From NCBI GenBank assembly GCA_905250125.1, contig CAJNOL010000731.1, forward strand, positions 1-64,000: a stretch of DNA of 64,000 nt. The letters run 5' to 3'. The translations under genes were made by a program, and so were the position numbers. The notes under the pieces are model-generated. The model did not search any database. It saw only the letters and a list, made by a program, of their open reading frames with translations, and had not been told where the DNA came from. Position 1 is the stretch's first letter, and each line of letters begins with the position of its first letter. The DNA is from Rotaria sordida. Lineage: Eukaryota; Rotifera; Eurotatoria; Philodinida; Philodinidae. Shown here piece after piece: positions 58,265-64,000 of this stretch.

Positions 58265-60444
58265 AACTGTTCTTCTAAGAAGTATTTTATTAAAAGACTA
58301 GCCATCAGACTCTGTGAGCTTGGTCTTCAAACTGTCATATTTCCTACTGAGTTAGAAAAAATATAGGTTGAAAATAGTAATTATGGCAAGTCTAGATTAA
58401 TACCTTGTTGTAGAATTTTGCAATCCAATCTAGTCTACAAGTCGTTTTGGGCAAGTATAGTGTCAAGTTCGTTTGAGAACTGAAAAATTCAAACTCGGGC
58501 AGTATTACATATTTTTCAAATATAAGTGACGCTCTCAGTGGGATGGCTGGATGGAACCAACAAATGAGAATATTTCCTATATCAATGAATTCAGAAGGAA
58601 TGATCATTCAACTTCAAAAAGAAAAGATCCAAGGAGTATGGTGATAAAACTTTAATCTTATTTGATGAATGTACCAGTTGAATCAGTAACTATGAGTAAT
58701 ACACTAAATAATATTCATTGACGTTGCAATAATGCTAGTAATCTGCGTTCGTTTAAAGTGTAACGATTGACTATCAATAAGATCAAACTATTTCGAGAAG
58801 CTAGCCGTGTTTTAGAACAACTCGAATAAAAGAAACTTGGAAATTCATGAAGCAATTTTTCAGACATGTGTTTTTATTTCTTTTGGCTGTTCTTTCCATT
58901 CTAAACTATTCACTAGATCAAATTCTCGATATTTAAGAAATAAGCGTTGACATTTGTGCAAGAGAAAAACAGCCGACAATTGAACTCGAAAAATGTAAAT
59001 ACCTATAGAATTGAATTCGTACCATAAAAAAATAATAAAATTCGTTACGTGTGAAGCTTTTTGAATCGACGATTACGTTGGCAACGAGTTTTTTCTTCAA
59101 TGATTTGCTTTTATTGAATGATGACTCCTGAAGTATTTACATCATGTTGTGTATTGACAAAACTCTTTGAAGGAGTAAAAAAGAAGAACAGAAAGTGTAT
59201 GATATATCGCCTACACTATTCTTATCTTTCAATAAAGACGTAGGATATTTTGTTTTAGGTAGTATACGCACACACATTTATCTCAACGTTAAAAGATTTG
59301 TAATGTAATTCCTATAGGAATTAAAATGTGCCATACGATAAAGTTGCTTCGATGGACAATGAATATTTCTTCTTACTGATATCTTTTTTTTATTTCTTTC
59401 ACAGACTGTAATAGACACTATAAGCAGTATACAAGGGTGCTCAAAATTGTTCGTACAAATGACAAATAACCTTGTTATCCTAATATCTTTAAAATAATTT
59501 GACCTTTTGAGTTATGACTCTCATCAAAATGTAGCTGACATTTTCTAGTATATTCGCTGAAAGTTTCATACTGATTAACCATACACTTAGTACAGTTAAG
59601 GTAAAAATATTAAAATTGTAGAGTTTCTGTTCTGGTCAAAATTATTCGTACATCAAAACTTTCACACAATACAACGGCATAAACTCTATGAAAAGAGTGA
59701 AATTGAATGAGTTTCACGTTCAATCTCTTCGATTACATTTGAATCTCTCTATTGACTATAGTTAAATATAACTAATAATTAACACTATAATGTCTTTTTT
59801 CTAACACCAAAGCAGAAAGCACTCTGATGAATTTTTATTCCTCTTATGTTTCTTGTTCTTTTCATTCTTTTTCTTATATAATTCTATTAGTATCGAGTTG
59901 AAAAGCCCTATTTTTTTATGCATTCTTGTAAATAATTCTCAACTGAATCAACCAATGATGCAGCTACATCGTCTTCAATTTGATTCCATTCCTATAACAA
60001 TATTTGTTTCAGCTCATATTCATTTTTCGGTTGTATATGTTTTCGTATTTGTTGATCAAGTTCGGGTGTGTAGGTGTGCGTGTGTGAGTATAAAAAAGAT
60101 ACAAGCACTGACATCGAGGGTGCGGGTATACAGGTTGTCTTTACTGATACTCACGTTCGCACCCGCACGAGCACTCTTGAATACTTGAAACGCATCCTAG
60201 GCAAATCGTCGATGGAATTACTCGAATCGACCGCCAACGTTACACAGACGTCATGCATCCTCAAATCGCATTTGCCTATGTGTTAATATATTATGCAAGA
60301 AAAAGATGAAACTAAATGGAATTTTATTAGTAGTATGAATGTTTTCAGTATACGTATTACTGACAATATAAAATATAAATCAGAATGTAAACAACTTTTA
60401 ATATTGATTAGTTTGCTCTGTACGTTTGTGATTAGTTGTTTTTC
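58265..60444. other. Intergenic; traces of Tc1-like ends
   Basis: GGTGCTCAAAATTGTTCGTAC at 59435-59455 and CTGGTCAAAATTATTCGTAC at 59632-59651 resemble Tc1 terminal repeats but lie in the same orientation, so they are fragments. A GT-rich hairpin is at 60064-60168. No gene supported. Confidence 0.45.
60064..60168. repeat. Hairpin with long telomere-like arms
   Basis: GGGTGTGTAGGTGTGCGTGT followed by GTGAGTAT on the left faces ATACTCACGTTCGCACCCGC on the right, with an inner GAGGGTGCGGGTATAC. The longest of the hairpins of this kind in the window. Confidence 0.65.
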
Positions 60445-62798
60445 TTACGATGTCTTCCTATATTTGTCAAGCCAGATACATAAAGAAGAATCATTTAGTC
60501 GATAAGTATAATATCCTTTGTCTTTCTCAAACCATGCAAGGTGCATTTCAGAACCACTGTAACCAGTATTAATGTATGTAAATTTTATGCTTGACCTATA
60601 TTTCAGATGACGAAGAATGTTTTGCATCTGATACAATTTAGACACAGAAATTGTAAGGTGCCTCACATTATCAGGAACTACGGAACAGATTTCCATGATA
60701 TGATCGTATATGGGCTCATAGCTGCAAGAAATGAATATTGTAAGTGAGCGAATATTGTGTGCCAGTTTCAACAATGTATCAATATTGCCTGTCGATGCCC
60801 AATAATAAATAAATGAATTATTTATTTCAAGCGAAAGTTTGATGAGATGCGATAGATCGATGAGAGTCGAAAGAAGGCGAAATGAACCCGATGGCCATTC
60901 ATCCCTAATGCATAGTGTAAGTTCATCGAGCTGAGGAAATACTATATTATTCGGCAAGCCACCCTATACATAACAAATAAATTCCAATAGATGATATTAT
61001 TTGAAGGCTATTTCATAATAAACAAGGGAAGACATTCTTCACCTAGCAAGATTCGTCGTTCATATAATTGAACGAAGTGCTCTTCTAATGATTGTTATAA
61101 TGCTAATGTTGGGAAGGCAAATTCAAGATGCACTGAGGCTCACTGTGGTCATTCGTTCGACCTAGCTTTTCAATGAGTTATTCCAAGTTAGCAACGATCT
61201 AATGGCAGAAAAGCTGCATAATCAACCGTCGCGTATTTGACTAATATATCAATACAGATACTGAAGTGGAAAGAGTTTTATGAACAATTTAATAATATCC
61301 ATACCCTTAATTAGTATTTTGTATGTAACAATCACTGCATGGATGAGGATGAAATTTTGATCGAACTGCAAAAATTATCTAATATTTCTGTAAAAAACTC
61401 TCTATTGAACGACTTATATCATGGTTTACTTAGAACAATTCATATGTTGTTTTTTTTGCAAAAGAACAGTGCACAAAATAAGGAAATTCTACTAATTTTT
61501 TTTCTGATCGACTCTAGAATAAAATCATTAAAAATTCTCATTCCAGACTATGAGGAGGGAAATATCGGTGTTTAGAAATAAAACGAATTGATATTCAATA
61601 TTACCTGTGATGATGTAGCCAAAGGCATCACTTTTGATAAATCCAGGAGCATTTTACGTACTCCATCCATTACTATTGTATTATGAATAGTTGGTGCTGA
61701 AGTCGAACGACAAATTTTCTTTGATTCATAGGTAAATTCGAATTGAGGATCGAAGCTCAATGGTGTGTAGAGAATGACAGTTCGTGGATATACAATATGA
61801 TCACATATGACAAACCAACTTTTGGTAGTCCAGAATGAAGTTCGAAACGGAGCTATAAGCAATTCGGTATCAATAGGTTGATCCAAATACATCAAGTCTT
61901 CAGTAAGAAAACATTCGAATTTGGTCAATGAAAGCAGTTTTGTTTCAACGAACTTTTCCCATTGTTGTAAGTGGGATATAAAAGTACCTAAATCTATTGT
62001 TCGCATCAACCGAAGATGTTCAAGCGTTGGTGCGAGTAAGAGAAGAGACTCAAGTATGATCATATCAATGCTACAATATTTGAAAGTTAGAGAAAGTAAT
62101 TGATGAAAGGGTTCAAAATTTGATAGTTCAGGAATTGTTTCATCACTAATGTTTTCATGTAATTGTTCTACTACTAATGTTCGTAGATTAGGTAAATGAC
62201 AAAGGATGGTACAATATTCATCGAGTGTACCACAATAAATCTCCAAATGTTGTATTGTACATTCAAAAGGCCACAATATGTTAGACATATTAAAACTAGA
62301 AATATTCAAATTGAGCTTGCGAAGGCTAGGTAAAGATATAGCTGGCGATAATGCATCTATGCTTGTATGACTTCGCGAATAATCTTGTTTCGAATGAATT
62401 GATAGTGAATTGAGCGTCAAAGTTTGAATATCTTTCAAAATAATATTCAAGTAACAATCATCGATTTCAAGAAGAGTTAAAGAGCGAAGTCGAGTAAAGT
62501 ACTTGATGCGAATGAACGAAAGAAAATATTCAATTTGACCTGGTGTCTCATCTCTATCAGAGAGTGTAAGTGATTCAATATTCTCAGATTGAATAAAATT
62601 ACAAAGGAAAAGAAAGTCTGATTTTGAAATCGAATTGAAATCTAATTTAAATTGATTATACGTTTTAACAGCATCATAGAATCGTTTGCAAACACAACGA
62701 AATGTACGAACAATCGTTTGTGCATCGAGATAATGGAAAATGTAATGAATCAGTTCCGTTGGTAGTGTACAGAAAGACGGAGTCGACTTAGTAGACAT
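60445..62798 (-). CDS. F-box/LRR protein, two exons
   Basis: Exon 1 is 62798-61605 (398 codons) and exon 2 is 60963-60445 (172 codons plus stop), 570 aa. Donor CACAG|GTAATA and acceptor ATGTATAG|GGTGGC join in phase 0. The F-box is at residues 9-45 (FCTLPTELIHYIFHYLDAQTIVRTFRCVC), for Skp1 binding. LRR-like segments follow (NIESLTLSDR, SLRKLNLNIS, NLRTLVVEQL, TLEHLRLMRT). Exon 2 carries the C-terminal pattern seen in bdelloid F-box proteins (PQLDELTLCI, HLIKLSLEI, NVRHLTISVSKLYQM, LCIWLDK). The 641-nt intron is long for this genome and may hold an insertion. An alternative reading is two separate ORFs, but the phase match favours one gene. Substrate unknown. Confidence 0.87.
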
Positions 62799-63872
62799 GA
62801 CGATATGTTATCAGAAGAGTGTCTACGTCACCACACTGTTTCTTTCCAACTTGGGACGGAAGAAAAAAAACAAATTTTTTATTTTCTGCAATGCAACAAA
62901 GAAAAACAGAAAGAAAAAGTAAAAATACACCTTTTCAAGCAAATAAAATAAAACACACGTGTTTAATGATTCTTACATAGGGTTTGAATGCAAAAATTTA
63001 TAGGTATAAATGAAAGAAAAATTTGTACTATCATTAAAAAAGAAATAATGGAAATATTGAATGATCAAATTGAAAATTGAATCAAACATTTGATAGAATA
63101 TTATTGATCATTCAGAAAAATAATTTTGCTACATTTTAAGTAGAACGACTGAAAATATCTAATGAAATTGCTTGATAGCATATTTTGAATGATACGACAG
63201 CTGATTATCAACACGTTTTTGTTGAAGGAAGACATCCTTCAGAAAATATTTAAGTATGAAACTAAGTATTTTCAATCGGATTTTAGTAATATCAACAAAC
63301 CTAACGATCTTTCCGTAGCTACAAAGTCATATCAACAGGATATCATCTCAAACTGAATTGAATAATCTCAGCTAGCAACTTTCTTTATTGTTATAAAACT
63401 ACACAATGATAAATTAGAATAATTTGTCATTGTCACATTCGAGAAAAGTCTTACTTGCCTAGCTTTGATGCTTCTATAACAATTATTTTGGTGTAAAGGA
63501 TCATATTTTCAGCAAAATGTATATATTTAACTATTGCATGACCATGTATACTACTGTACATCAGAAAATCCATTAAAAATCATAATGGAGGCATGTAACT
63601 ATAGGACATAAATAAAATATGCTACTTGGCTTCTTCCAACTTTGTTCCAAAAAAAAAGCTCTTATATATGAAGACAATCTGTAACTCATGTTGGCTTTTT
63701 CCAACTAACTTAAAAATATTTTACTTTTCTCTTCACCTTTTCATCAACTAACATTCACACATACACTTACCTCAAGACGTGCCTCGTTTTTTTATTTCTC
63801 TTTCTCACTCATACAGAACGAAAGAAAGCACACAGCCTTGCTGACTTCATATTAGGAAGTAATTTGGATACA
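62799..63872. other. Intergenic region between divergent genes
   Basis: Separates the minus-strand F-box gene from a plus-strand ORF opening at 63873; promoters of both should lie here. A repeated CTTCCAACTTTG / CTTTTTCCAACTAAC motif is seen at 63632 and 63695. No other feature. Confidence 0.45.
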
Positions 63873-64000
63873 ATGGCATCGTTCGAACCAATTGTAGTGG
63901 TATTCGGATCCAGTAAAAGCATCGCAGCTGTCAATTTACGATCGCCTGTGTCACTCTTATTTGCTTTCGATGTCACATCTCTTGAAGAGCTTGTTAATGT
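63873..64000 (+). CDS. Start of an unidentified gene, truncated by window end
   Basis: ATG at 63873 opens a frame of 42 codons to the last base, beginning MASFEPIVVVFGSSKSIAAV and then FAFDVTSLEELV. Codon use resembles the other genes and no stop occurs. The VVVFGSS start could be a beta-strand and loop, but I do not recognise the family. It continues beyond the window. Confidence 0.5.
   Translation, partial: MASFEPIVVVFGSSKSIAAVNLRSPVSLLFAFDVTSLEELVN

Noticed and set aside
59435..59651. Complete Tc1 element bounded by CAAAATTNTTCGTAC
   Set aside because: The two end-like sequences are in direct, not inverted, orientation and no transposase lies between them.

Overview
The window looks like a contig from a bdelloid rotifer (Adineta/Rotaria type), although no sequence search was possible. 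The evidence is AT-rich intergenic DNA, introns of about 50-60 nt, F-box/LRR genes, an Argonaute gene, intronless class A GPCRs, an arginine ADP-ribosyltransferase relic, an intronless bacterial-type decarboxylase, and short GTGTGGG-rich tracts that resemble the telomere unit reported for bdelloids. Two runs of N (13784-13883 and 46351-46360) show it is a scaffolded assembly.

Layout. 0-13 kb is an accessory region: a mariner-like foldback, a membrane protein with a PARP/Gig2-like ADP-ribosyltransferase domain (1612-2792), a Tc1-like foldback (4162-4947), a decayed mariner with very long inverted repeats (7269-8160), a degenerate 3.2-kb element with CCATGTAA termini (about 9085-12286) and another foldback (12304-12968). 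13.9-14.2 kb holds the 5' part of an opsin-like GPCR cut by the gap. 19.3-23.1 kb carries a complete 15-exon Argonaute on the minus strand; my exon model sums to 2895 nt (964 codons plus stop), with slicer residues and the guide 5'-phosphate pocket intact. 23-31 kb is gene-poor. 31.3-32.4 kb is a GPCR.

36.8-38.3 kb is a broken ADP-ribosyltransferase joined to a receiver-like domain. 39.0-40.6 kb is an Orn/Lys/Arg decarboxylase of bacterial type, a horizontal-transfer candidate. 42.7-43.5 kb is a GT32 (OCH1-like) glycosyltransferase. 43.8-47.0 kb is a large non-coding element whose two ends are arrays of CGTATACG-type palindromes; a palindromic satellite foldback is nested inside it. 47.9-51.6 kb is a six-exon prominin-like gene (693 aa) with one unusually long intron. 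53.0-53.9 kb is an internally deleted mariner with clear TA-flanked ends. 54.9-57.1 kb is a second palindrome-array element, built on GCGTCTAGACGC and with the same CCATGTAA termini as the 9-12 kb element. 57.3-62.8 kb holds two F-box genes, and a coding region opens at 63873 and runs off the window.

The genes do not form one pathway. Argonaute is the host silencing factor, surrounded by at least five dead or non-autonomous DNA transposons whose hairpin structure could in principle yield double-stranded RNA. The least explained structures are the large palindrome-array elements and a scattered set of small hairpins with telomere-like arms.
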